Shown here piece by piece: positions 17,063 through 24,136 of a stretch of DNA of 64,000 nucleotides. Source of the DNA: Rubrivivax sp. (GTDB taxonomy: Bacteria > Pseudomonadota > Gammaproteobacteria > Burkholderiales > Burkholderiaceae_C); assembly GCA_027484825.1 (NCBI GenBank), contig JAIXSE010000034.1:1-64000 (forward strand), read 5' to 3'. How positions within the stretch are numbered: position 1 is the first letter of the stretch; the number at the start of each line of letters is the position of its first letter. Position numbers and translations under genes: made by a program. The notes beneath the pieces are model-generated. The model was given only the letters and a program-made list of their open reading frames with translations, was not told where the DNA came from and searched no databases.

Positions 17063-18145
17063 TCACGCCATCGTCGACGACGACCAGGGTCTGAGTGCGG
17101 CCGACGCGTTCTCCCGGGCCTCCCGCAGATGGAGCACCCGCTGCATCACCTGTTCGGCGCGGATGTCCTCCAGCGACGGCGCCTGCAGCAGCGTGAGGTG
17201 CACCGGGTCATGCTCCAGCGGCGGCCTCGGTCCCAGCACGATGTAGGTGGAGGTGCCCACGGCCGCTGCGATGTTGGACATGCCGGTGTCATTGCCGATG
17301 CAGGTCTGCGCTAGCGAGAGCACGGCCACGCTGTCGGGCACTGGCAGGTCGGTCAGGGCCAGCACATGCCGCCGAAGCGGCTTCGGCAGTCCAGTCAGGA
17401 TCTCCAGTGACAAGGCCGTCTCCGCCGGACCGCCCAGCAGCACGACACCGTGGCCCCGCGTGGCCAGCAGCGTTGCCAGGGCAGTGAAGCGACGGGCGCC
17501 CCACTGCTTGTAGGTTTCTGAAGCGCCGATGGCCAGCACATGCAGCGGCCAGGGCAGCACCTGCAGTCGCTCCCGCATGCGATGCACCGCCTCGGGCCGC
17601 ACGCTGAGCCTGGGCACGACCGGTGCGTGGCACCAGCCATGGGCCATGGCCAGGGCACTGGCATCGTGGTACAGCCCGACGGCCGGACCCCGGTAGAGCG
17701 CGATGCGCGGCCCGTCGCTCAGCAAGCGCCGCTGAAGCCAAGTCGTCCCATAGCCGATCCGCGTGGCGATGCCGGCGCGCAGGCAGGCCACCAGGGCGCG
17801 GCCGGGCTTGTCGGAAAACAGCACCATCCGTTCCAGACCGAACGGGGCCAGTTCCGCGCCGAAGCGCAGCGGCCCGGTCAGCCCGCTGTGCCGACCCCGA
17901 CGGCGTTCGCTGGAACGCGGACGCCGGTCGTAATCGATCACCTCGCGCACCCAGGGCTCATGGCCCAGCAGGTCCCGGGCACGGGTGGACGGTGGCACCA
18001 CCACGGTCACCTGACCATCCCGGCTGGTGGCGGCCACCAGGCGGAAATACTCGGCATGCCACACCAGGTCGCCCATGCCGTTGTGCCGCATGTGGACGGC
18101 GGTGACGGGGCGGGTGTCGGCGGAGGAAGGCGAGAAGATCCCCAT
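17063..18145 (-). CDS. Glycosyltransferase family 9 (heptosyltransferase-like) A
   Basis: A 360-residue cytosolic GT-B enzyme of the WaaC/WaaF/WaaQ family. N-terminal HMRHNGMGDLVWH loop, acceptor-side VTVVVPPSTRARDLLGHEP, and the C-terminal donor motifs GASETYKQWGARRF, VLLGGPAE and CIGNDTGMSNIAAAVG, the hallmark of GT9 nucleotide-heptose binding. It starts 8 bases after the stop of the paralogous gene at 18154, so the two form an operon. Convergent with the heptose-synthesis operon, which supports use of ADP-heptose in LPS core assembly; the exact acceptor is unknown. Confidence 0.88.
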   Translation of the reverse strand: MGIFSPSSADTRPVTAVHMRHNGMGDLVWHAEYFRLVAATSRDGQVTVVVPPSTRARDLLGHEPWVREVIDYDRRPRSSERRRGRHSGLTGPLRFGAELAPFGLERMVLFSDKPGRALVACLRAGIATRIGYGTTWLQRRLLSDGPRIALYRGPAVGLYHDASALAMAHGWCHAPVVPRLSVRPEAVHRMRERLQVLPWPLHVLAIGASETYKQWGARRFTALATLLATRGHGVVLLGGPAETALSLEILTGLPKPLRRHVLALTDLPVPDSVAVLSLAQTCIGNDTGMSNIAAAVGTSTYIVLGPRPPLEHDPVHLTLLQAPSLEDIRAEQVMQRVLHLREARENASAALRPWSSSTMA

Positions 18146-18153
18146 CGGTCGGC

Positions 18154-19212
18154 TCAGGGCAGCGCGGCTTCGCGGGCGGGCACCGCAGCGGTGCGGGGCA
18201 GGGTGGCCAGGACCTTGGCGACGACGTCGCCCGGCGTGATGTCGTCCAGCCGTGGCGCCACGATGGCGCGCAGCGTCTGCGGGTCATGCTCCAGCGGAGG
18301 CCGAGGCCCCAGGATGACCCAGGTGGGGGTGCCGACGGCGGCGGCGATGTTGGCCGCGCCGGTGTCATTGCCCACGCACACATGGACCAGCGACAAGGTG
18401 GCAACCGTCTCGGCCACAGTGCCTTCGGTGATGGCACGAACACGAGGCCGCAGGGCGGCGGCCATGCTGTTCATCACCGCCTGGGCGAGTCCCCGCTCCG
18501 CCGGGCCGGCCAGCAGCACCACGCTGCAGCCGGCATGCACCAGGCTGGCGGCCAGGGCGGCGAAGCGGGTGGCGCCCCACTGCTTGTAGGGCTCGGAACT
18601 GCCGATGGCCAGGGCCACCAGCGGACGTGACAGGCCGGCGAGCCGGTGCTGGGCGATGGCCAGCGCATCCGGGCGGACGACCAGGCTGGGCACGATGGGC
18701 TCGGTCGCCCAGCCTTGCGCAATGGCGAAGGCGCTCACGTCCTTGTAGGCCTTCACCGCCGGACCGCGATACGGCTCGATCCAGGGGCCGCGGCTGAGCA
18801 AGCACCGTTGCAGCGCGTTGCTGCCATACCCCAGCCGCTCCGGAATGCCGGCGATGTTGGCCACGATCGATCGGTTGGTGTGGTGGGTCAGCAGCACGAT
18901 GCGCTCAAACCCCATCGGCCGCAACTCGCGCCCCATGCGCACCAGACCGGCGATGCCGCGATGCCGTCCGACGCGGCCTTCCTCGCGGCGTGGATGGCGA
19001 TCGAAATCGATGACCTCCCGCAGCCACGGCTCATGCCCGACCAGGTCACGGGCGAAGGTGGTGGGCGAGGCGATCAGCGAGATCCGCCCTTCGCTGCTGG
19101 TTTCGGCGATGCGGCGCAGGTAGGGGACATGCCACACCAGATCGCCCATGCCGACCCATTGGTGAAGGACGGCGGTACGAGGGCGGTGGGGGGTGGGGGC
19201 GGTGGAACTCAT
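18154..19212 (-). CDS. Glycosyltransferase family 9 (heptosyltransferase-like) B
   Basis: A 352-residue GT9 enzyme closely similar to its downstream neighbour: same HQWVGMGDLVWHVPYL start, FARDLVGHEPWLREVIDFDRHPR, IGSSEPYKQWGATRF, VLLAGPAERGL and CVGNDTGAANIAAAVGTPTWVILGPRPPLEHDP. The two probably arose by tandem duplication and may add successive heptose residues. The initial ATG lies about 20 residues before the first GT9 motif. First gene of the pair; the promoter should lie in 19213-19295. Confidence 0.88.
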   Translation of the reverse strand: MSSTAPTPHRPRTAVLHQWVGMGDLVWHVPYLRRIAETSSEGRISLIASPTTFARDLVGHEPWLREVIDFDRHPRREEGRVGRHRGIAGLVRMGRELRPMGFERIVLLTHHTNRSIVANIAGIPERLGYGSNALQRCLLSRGPWIEPYRGPAVKAYKDVSAFAIAQGWATEPIVPSLVVRPDALAIAQHRLAGLSRPLVALAIGSSEPYKQWGATRFAALAASLVHAGCSVVLLAGPAERGLAQAVMNSMAAALRPRVRAITEGTVAETVATLSLVHVCVGNDTGAANIAAAVGTPTWVILGPRPPLEHDPQTLRAIVAPRLDDITPGDVVAKVLATLPRTAAVPAREAALP

Positions 19213-19295
19213 GAGCGCAGCGGGTCAAAAACCGGCTGCATCATGGGCCCAGCGCCCGCACTGTGGAGGGAGCTTTACCCAAACTTTGAAAACCC

Positions 19296-19310
19296 GCCAA
19301 GAAACTTGGC
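19296..19310 (-). terminator. Terminator at the end of the cobalamin operon
   Basis: Read leftward, GCCAAG-TTT-CTTGGC is a short perfect hairpin followed by GGGTTTTC. It lies 75 bases beyond the VOC stop codon (19385) and before the promoter region of the GT9 pair. It is the most terminator-like element on the leftward strand here and probably ends the long cobalamin transcript. Confidence 0.6.
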
Positions 19311-19384
19311 AAACCCCGCGGACCGCCTGTGTTCATCGGGGGCGTTCGTGTCGGCGCTGACACAAACGCAGGGGTCGCGCGGCG

Positions 19385-19750
19385 TCAGCCCAGGTCCATG
19401 GTGAAGGTCAGGCGATTGCCAAACGGATCCTTCACCGACATCTCCCGGCTGCCCCAGGGCATGTCTTCCAGCCCCGGCCGCGCGTAGCCGTATTGCTTGT
19501 CCAGCAGCTCCCGGTGCAGCGCCTCGATGTCGGTGGTGGCGATACGCACGGCGGCGCCAGGGCAGGCATCCCCGTGGTGCTCGGTGAGATGCAGCACACA
19601 ACCGTCGCGGGACACCTGCAAATACAGCGGCAGGGCCGGCTCGAAGCGATGGTCCCAGTCGATCTGGAAGCCGAGAAAGTCGATGTAGAACTCGCGCGCC
19701 TTGGTCTCATCAAAGATGCGCAGCAGCGGCACGGTGGCGCCCAGGGTCAT
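19385..19750 (-). CDS. VOC (glyoxalase/bleomycin-resistance) superfamily protein
   Basis: A 121-residue single-module vicinal-oxygen-chelate protein: TVPLLRIFDETKAREFYIDFLGF at the start, LHLTEHHGDACPG in the middle and KDPFGNRLTF at the end. Pairs of such beta-alpha-beta-beta-beta motifs usually bind a divalent metal; His and Glu candidates (HLTEHH, and the C-terminal region) are present. It begins only 11 bases after the cobA stop, so it seems to be the last gene of the riboswitch-controlled operon. A role in cobalamin metabolism is not established; it could be a passenger. Relatives are annotated as bleomycin-resistance-like without evidence. Confidence 0.85.
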   Translation of the reverse strand: MTLGATVPLLRIFDETKAREFYIDFLGFQIDWDHRFEPALPLYLQVSRDGCVLHLTEHHGDACPGAAVRIATTDIEALHRELLDKQYGYARPGLEDMPWGSREMSVKDPFGNRLTFTMDLG

Positions 19751-19761
19751 GGCGGACTCCG

Positions 19762-20541
19762 TCAGTGTGTGGGGGAAGCCGCATCATCGCGGAATGGCTG
19801 CACATTCAGCAGGCTCACCACCGTGCCGATGACCAGCAGCGACGGCGGTGCCAGACCATGTGCCTTCACCAGCGCCGGCAGTGCGGCGAGGGGGGCGGTC
19901 CAGACCTGCTGCTCAGGCCGCGTGGCATAACGCACCACGGCCACCGGGGTGTCCGGCGGCAGGCCGGCACTCTGGAGCTCCCGCGCGATGGTCTCCACGC
20001 CGGTCATGCCCATGTAGATGACCACCGTCTGGCGCGGCTGCGCCAACGCGGACCAGTTCAGCGCCAGCGTGTCGTGCTGAAGATGACCGGTGACGAAGAT
20101 GCAGCTGTGGGCATGATCCCGATGGGTGAGCGGGAAGCCCAGCGACGCAGCCGCACCCACCGCCGCCGTGATGCCGGGCACCACCTGCACGGGGATGCCC
20201 GCTGCCATCAGGGCCTCCATCTCCTCGCCGCCCCGCCCGAACACAAATGGGTCCCCTCCCTTGAGCCGAACGACTCGCAGACCGGCACGTGCTTTCTCGA
20301 CCATCAGCGCGCAGATGTCGCGCTGCGCCCAGCTGTGACGGCCACCGGCCTTGCCCACGCTGATGCATTCGGCCTGCGGCGGCAACTGCGCCAGCACGTC
20401 GTCGCTGACCAGCAGGTCATGCAGGACCACATCCGCCTGCTGCAGGCAGGCCCAGGCCCGCACCGTGAGCAGGTCTGCGGCGCCGGGGCCGGCGCCAACC
20501 AGCGCGACGCTGCCGGGTGTCAGCACCACCGAGGACTTCAA
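19762..20541 (-). CDS. cobA: Uroporphyrinogen-III C-methyltransferase
   Basis: A 259-residue SUMT that uses SAM to methylate uroporphyrinogen III at C2 and C7, giving precorrin-2. The start is the TTG at 20541: it overlaps the ferredoxin stop (TTGA) and has a perfect GGAGG six bases upstream; the longer frame to 20661 lies inside the previous gene. Motifs: ALVGAGPGAADLLTVRA, VRLKGGDPFVFGRGGEEME, VPGITAAVGAAASLGFPLTHRD and IYMGMTG, all classic for CobA. It lacks the CysG oxidase/chelatase domain, so oxidation to sirohydrochlorin must be done elsewhere. Confidence 0.95.
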   Translation of the reverse strand: MKSSVVLTPGSVALVGAGPGAADLLTVRAWACLQQADVVLHDLLVSDDVLAQLPPQAECISVGKAGGRHSWAQRDICALMVEKARAGLRVVRLKGGDPFVFGRGGEEMEALMAAGIPVQVVPGITAAVGAAASLGFPLTHRDHAHSCIFVTGHLQHDTLALNWSALAQPRQTVVIYMGMTGVETIARELQSAGLPPDTPVAVVRYATRPEQQVWTAPLAALPALVKAHGLAPPSLLVIGTVVSLLNVQPFRDDAASPTH

Positions 20542-20951
20542 GCGCCGCCTCCGGCGCTTGTAGCGGTCTGCGGTGCCGCGTGGCCATCGGTGCCGGTGAG
20601 GATGTCGGTGCCGCACTGAGCCTGGTGGAAGACCAGATCCTCCACCGGACGTCCGCCGCATAGATGCTGCTCGATGATGCGGTCCATGTTCTCCGGTGTC
20701 ACGTTGTAGTACCAGGTGCCATCGGGCTGCACGCAGACGATGGGGCCGCCCTTGCAGGCGGCGAAGCAGCTGGCGCGGGTGCGCTTGACCCGCAGCGGAC
20801 CGGCATTCAGGCCGGACGCCTTGAACTTGTCGCCCAGGCTGTCGAACAGCGCCTGGGACGCACCGTCGCTGGTGCAGCGTTCACCGGTGCAGACGAGGAT
20901 GTGCCGGCGGTACTCACCGATCTTCGGCTTGGTGACTGCGGTCTCGCTCAT
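20538..20951 (-). CDS. Thioredoxin-like 2Fe-2S ferredoxin in cobalamin operon
   Basis: A 137-residue protein from the ATG at 20951 that overlaps the cobJ stop (ATGA). Residues about 15-95 form a thioredoxin-like [2Fe-2S] ferredoxin with ligand cysteines in VCTGERC and CFAACKGGPIVC, followed by PDGTWY. Homologues sit in cobalamin clusters of many proteobacteria and are thought to supply electrons to a corrin-ring step, though the exact step is unsettled. The C-terminal tail after HQAQC is low-complexity Gly/Ala/Thr. Coupled to cobA downstream through TTGA. Confidence 0.88.
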   Translation of the reverse strand: MSETAVTKPKIGEYRRHILVCTGERCTSDGASQALFDSLGDKFKASGLNAGPLRVKRTRASCFAACKGGPIVCVQPDGTWYYNVTPENMDRIIEQHLCGGRPVEDLVFHQAQCGTDILTGTDGHAAPQTATSAGGGA

Positions 20952-21979
20952 GCCACGTCCTCCTCGGCGGTCGCTGCTTCTTCCGGATCTTCGTCCGGCT
21001 CGGCCAGCACGGCGCTGATGTAATCCTCCGGAAGGCGGTGCTGCCGGGCCAGCGTGGCGACATCCACCCCTTCGGCATGGTCCAGCCGGATCTGCTCCAG
21101 CCATCCCAGCAGGCCGGTGGACAGCGAGCGTCCGGCCTTCTCCCCTTCGCGGGTGCTGCCGCCGTCGGCCATGTCGTACTTGTTGGCATAGCCGCGCGGC
21201 GTCACCATCAGGCCATGCCGGATGAAGGTGTTGCTGTTGCCGATCAGCACCGTGCTGAGCATGCCGATGTCGGCTTCCGCCATCTGGTCCAGCGTGGTGA
21301 ACACGATGTTCTGGCGCCGACGGTAGCCGCTCTTGACGATGGCCACCGGCGTGTCCGCCCGGCGATGACGCAGGAACAGGCGCTGCGCTTCCACGATCTG
21401 CCGGGTCCGTCGGCCGCTCTTGGGGTTGTAGAGCGCCACGACAAAGTCGGCCATGGCCACCGCATCCAGGCGGCGCGCAATCGTCGGCCACGGGGTCAGC
21501 AGGTCGGACAGCGAGATGGCGCAGAAATCATGCGTCAGCGGCGCCCCCACCAGCGCGGCGCAGCTGTTCAGCGCCGACGCGCCGGGAATGATCTCCACCT
21601 GCACCGCGTCGTCCGGCGTCCAGCCAGCCTGGAACAGCACCTCAAAGGTCGGCCCGGCCATGCCGTACACGCCGGCGTCGCCCGACGAGATCAGCGCCAC
21701 CTTCTTGCCTTGCCGCGCCGACTCCAGCGCGCTGACGGCGCGGTCCAGCTCTTCGGTCATCGACTTGCGGATGATCTCCTTGCCCTCGATCAGATCGGCC
21801 ACCAGCTTGATGTAGGTGACATAGCCGATGACCACGTCGGCTTCGGCAATCGCTGCGCGGGCCCGCTGGGTCATGTGCTCCACGCTGCCGGGGCCGATGC
21901 CCACCAGCATGATCTTCCCCGTAATGGCGGCAGAGGCTGCGGATACGGGGCTTTCCGGGGTTTCAAGCAGATCGGTCAT
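20948..21979 (-). CDS. cobJ: Precorrin-3B / cobalt-factor III C17-methyltransferase
   Basis: A 343-residue SAM-dependent tetrapyrrole methylase that methylates C17 with ring contraction. Motifs: LVGIGPGSVEHMTQRA, VVIGYVTYI, ISSGDAGVYGMAGP, EIIPGASALNSCAALVGAPLTHDFCAISLSD (residues are collinear with CbiH/CobJ) and ALYNPKS. The catalytic domain ends near residue 270; the last 70 residues are an extra acidic extension (LLGWLEQIRLDHAEGVD, then DEDPEEAATAEED) not present in minimal CbiH proteins. ATGA overlaps at both ends. With CbiD and CbiG in the same operon, the cobalt-first substrate is more likely. Confidence 0.92.
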   Translation of the reverse strand: MTDLLETPESPVSAASAAITGKIMLVGIGPGSVEHMTQRARAAIAEADVVIGYVTYIKLVADLIEGKEIIRKSMTEELDRAVSALESARQGKKVALISSGDAGVYGMAGPTFEVLFQAGWTPDDAVQVEIIPGASALNSCAALVGAPLTHDFCAISLSDLLTPWPTIARRLDAVAMADFVVALYNPKSGRRTRQIVEAQRLFLRHRRADTPVAIVKSGYRRRQNIVFTTLDQMAEADIGMLSTVLIGNSNTFIRHGLMVTPRGYANKYDMADGGSTREGEKAGRSLSTGLLGWLEQIRLDHAEGVDVATLARQHRLPEDYISAVLAEPDEDPEEAATAEEDVA

Positions 21980-22386
21980 GACGTCTTCCTTGCAATCGAT
22001 ACGGTGGCGTGGCGCTCATCGCGGCCACGGTGACGCAGTTTTTCCACCACCAGGGCGGTCATCGGGGTGTCCGGCCCGGCGGCCAGCAGCGCGGCAGCCT
22101 CGCTCACCGAAGGCGTGCCGGTATGGCGGCGCACCGTCTCGGACGGATTGGGCACCGCCACGCCGGCAAGCACCTCCGGCGCAAAGAACTGCAGCGGCCA
22201 GCGCCGCGCGGCGGCCAGGTCCAGCAGGCCCTGTTCATCGGCCTTGAGCGTGATGCTGGCCACTCCCACCACCTGGCTCGGCTGTGCGCCGGCCTGCTGC
22301 AGCGCGGCATCCACGGCTTCGAGCAGAGTGGCCAGGGACGTGCCGCGGTCGCAGCCGATGCCCAGGGTCAGCCAGGGCGGGGTCAT
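21976..22386 (-). CDS. cobE: CobE / CbiG C-terminal-domain protein
   Basis: A 136-residue stand-alone version of the C-terminal domain of CbiG. It begins LTLGIGCDRGTSLATLLEAVDAAL, typical of CobE/CbiG_C, and contains VASITLKADEQGLLDLAA and VPNPSETVRRHTGTPSVSEAAALLAA. In the fused CbiG this domain accompanies the lactone-opening domain; here it is a separate gene directly after the CbiG N-terminal gene with ATGA overlaps on both sides. Its biochemical role is not well defined. Confidence 0.9.
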   Translation of the reverse strand: MTPPWLTLGIGCDRGTSLATLLEAVDAALQQAGAQPSQVVGVASITLKADEQGLLDLAAARRWPLQFFAPEVLAGVAVPNPSETVRRHTGTPSVSEAAALLAAGPDTPMTALVVEKLRHRGRDERHATVSIARKTS

Positions 22387-23324
22387 GCATCGGCTCCGTG
22401 CGGCGCGGTTGCTGCGGGCGAAGCTGGTGGTGCTGTCGGCGCTACCGGCGCTACTGGCAATACAGCCTGCGCGCCAGTGGCTGCCATGTCGTTGTCCAGC
22501 GGCGGCCGGTACACCACCAGGCGCTCATGCAGCTGCTCCCACAGCGACGCTGGCACCGGCGCATGCGTCACCCACAGGACGGCGGCGAATCGCGAAAGGT
22601 CCACCGCCTCGAAGCGGTCGAACCGGTGCACCGTGGCGGGCAGCGGCGTGGGCCGAGTCCACCAATGGGGACTGCCGGCCTCCTGCACAAAGGCGATCGG
22701 CTCGCCGTTCACCACATGGGCCGACACCCGCGTGATGTTGATCTTGGGCGCCTCCACCCGCCAGCCCAGATGGCGCCCGAGGATATCCACCGGAATCGTC
22801 TTGCCGACGTCCGATGCGGTGGTGAGCACCGGCGCGCCGCCGATCAGGTCAGCCACACGTTCGCTCCATTCATTGGCGCCGCCCACATGGCCGGACAGCA
22901 CCGGGATGACGTATTGGCCGGCATCGTCGACCACGATCACGCCGGGGTCCACGTCCTTGTCGCGCAGGTGCGGCGCAATCAGTCGCACCACCGCGCCCAG
23001 GGACACGAAGAAGATCAGTTGGTCCTGCTCCGCGAACAGCGGGGCGATCTGATCGCGCAGCGCGCCTTCATACGGCCGCACGGTGTTGGGCAAGCCGGCA
23101 AAAGCCTCGGCAAACTTGGCGGAGGTGCAGACCTGCGCCTGCGGCAACGCGGCTGCGAGGCGAGCAGCCTGAGCGGCACCATGCTTGGTGATGGCAACAA
23201 GGCACACGCGCGGCTCGCCCCCACCAGAAGCCACCGACACCGCGTCACCGGATGCGGAGGACGGAGTCGCGGGCAGGGAGGACGTGACGGGATTCGTCGA
23301 GGAGTTGGGCAAAGAGGCAGTCAT
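22383..23324 (-). CDS. cbiG: Cobalt-precorrin-5A hydrolase (CbiG N-terminal and central domains)
   Basis: Encodes 313 residues from the ATG at 23324 (overlaps the cobI stop). After a Ser/Pro-rich N-terminal stretch of about 40 residues comes the CbiG core: CLVAITKHGAAQAARLAA, FVSLGAVVRLIAPHLRDKDVDPGVIVVDD, VLSGHVGGANEWSERVADLIGG and TTASDVGKTIPVDILGR. The enzyme opens the delta-lactone and removes the C20 fragment as acetaldehyde in the anaerobic-type route. The usual C-terminal domain is missing here and is encoded separately as cobE. The C-terminal tail has short PVAPVAP repeats caused by a 9-bp unit. Confidence 0.92.
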   Translation of the reverse strand: MTASLPNSSTNPVTSSLPATPSSASGDAVSVASGGGEPRVCLVAITKHGAAQAARLAAALPQAQVCTSAKFAEAFAGLPNTVRPYEGALRDQIAPLFAEQDQLIFFVSLGAVVRLIAPHLRDKDVDPGVIVVDDAGQYVIPVLSGHVGGANEWSERVADLIGGAPVLTTASDVGKTIPVDILGRHLGWRVEAPKINITRVSAHVVNGEPIAFVQEAGSPHWWTRPTPLPATVHRFDRFEAVDLSRFAAVLWVTHAPVPASLWEQLHERLVVYRPPLDNDMAATGAQAVLPVAPVAPTAPPASPAATAPHGADA

Positions 23325-24136
23325 GGTGTGTCCACGGATTCCGGAATCGGGCTGCTCTTCTTGAGACAGCCCTTGATGCGTTCCCCGCGGATGCGATGCG
23401 GGTTCTTGACGATGAGCAGCGAGAGGTAGCTGACCTTCTCTCCACGCAGGCCCAGCAGGGCCGGCCCCGAGAGACGGCGCTCGTCCGGGGCGCCTACGCG
23501 TTCGATGAAATGCGCGCCGTGCAGCAACTGCCGGCGCTCCAGCCAGTCGATCAGGTCGCCGATCAGCGGCTTGATCTTCATCAGCACCAGCGTGTCGAAG
23601 TCGGGCAGCAGGCGGTCCACCGCGCTGACGCCATAAGCGGCCGGCACGATGGCGACGGTGTCGTCCTGCTCGGCAAATGGTGTGTCCACACTGGCGCAGG
23701 CGGCGGTGAAGGCATTGACGCCCGCGATCACCTGCACCGGCACGGCCGGGTCCAGCGTGCGCACCGTGCGCGCCAAATGGCCGAAGGTGGCGTAGGTGCT
23801 GGCGTCGCCCTCCACCAGGAACAGCACGTCCCGGCCGGCCCGCAGCCACGGCAGCACGGTCTCCGCCGCCTTGAGCCAGGCGCGGGCGAGTTTCTCGCCG
23901 TCATGCGTCATCGGGAACAGCAGCTGGGTGTGGGTGGCCGGCGGGGTCAGGCCTGCACGCTGCACGATGTCGAAGGCATAGCTGGGCGTCTTGCCACTGC
24001 GGGCGGGGTAGACCCAGATGGTGTCGGAGCGCTCCAGGGCCTGCCAGGCGGCGCGCGTGATCAGGCCCGGATCTCCCGGGCCCAGCGAGATGCCCCACAG
24101 GCGGCCAGGTTGGGGCAGGGCGGCGGTGTCACTCAT
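23321..24136 (-). CDS. cobI: Precorrin-2 / cobalt-factor II C20-methyltransferase
   Basis: Encodes 271 residues from the ATG at 24136, which overlaps the cobL 3' end by 8 bases. Upstream in-frame codons belong to cobL. Motifs: WGISLGPGDPGLITRAAWQALERSD, VEGDASTYATFGHLARTV, VIAGVNAFTAACASVDTPFAEQDDTVAIVPA and LMKIKPLIGDLI, as in CbiL/CobI. It transfers a methyl from SAM to C20. Because the operon has CbiX, CbiD and CbiG, the natural substrate is probably the cobalt-containing form. Confidence 0.92.
   Translation of the reverse strand: MSDTAALPQPGRLWGISLGPGDPGLITRAAWQALERSDTIWVYPARSGKTPSYAFDIVQRAGLTPPATHTQLLFPMTHDGEKLARAWLKAAETVLPWLRAGRDVLFLVEGDASTYATFGHLARTVRTLDPAVPVQVIAGVNAFTAACASVDTPFAEQDDTVAIVPAAYGVSAVDRLLPDFDTLVLMKIKPLIGDLIDWLERRQLLHGAHFIERVGAPDERRLSGPALLGLRGEKVSYLSLLIVKNPHRIRGERIKGCLKKSSPIPESVDTP

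Noticed and set aside
20542-21491. A long leftward frame joining the ferredoxin with upstream sequence
   Set aside because: The part upstream of 20951 is an alternate frame of cobJ; the ferredoxin has its own ATG overlapping the cobJ stop.
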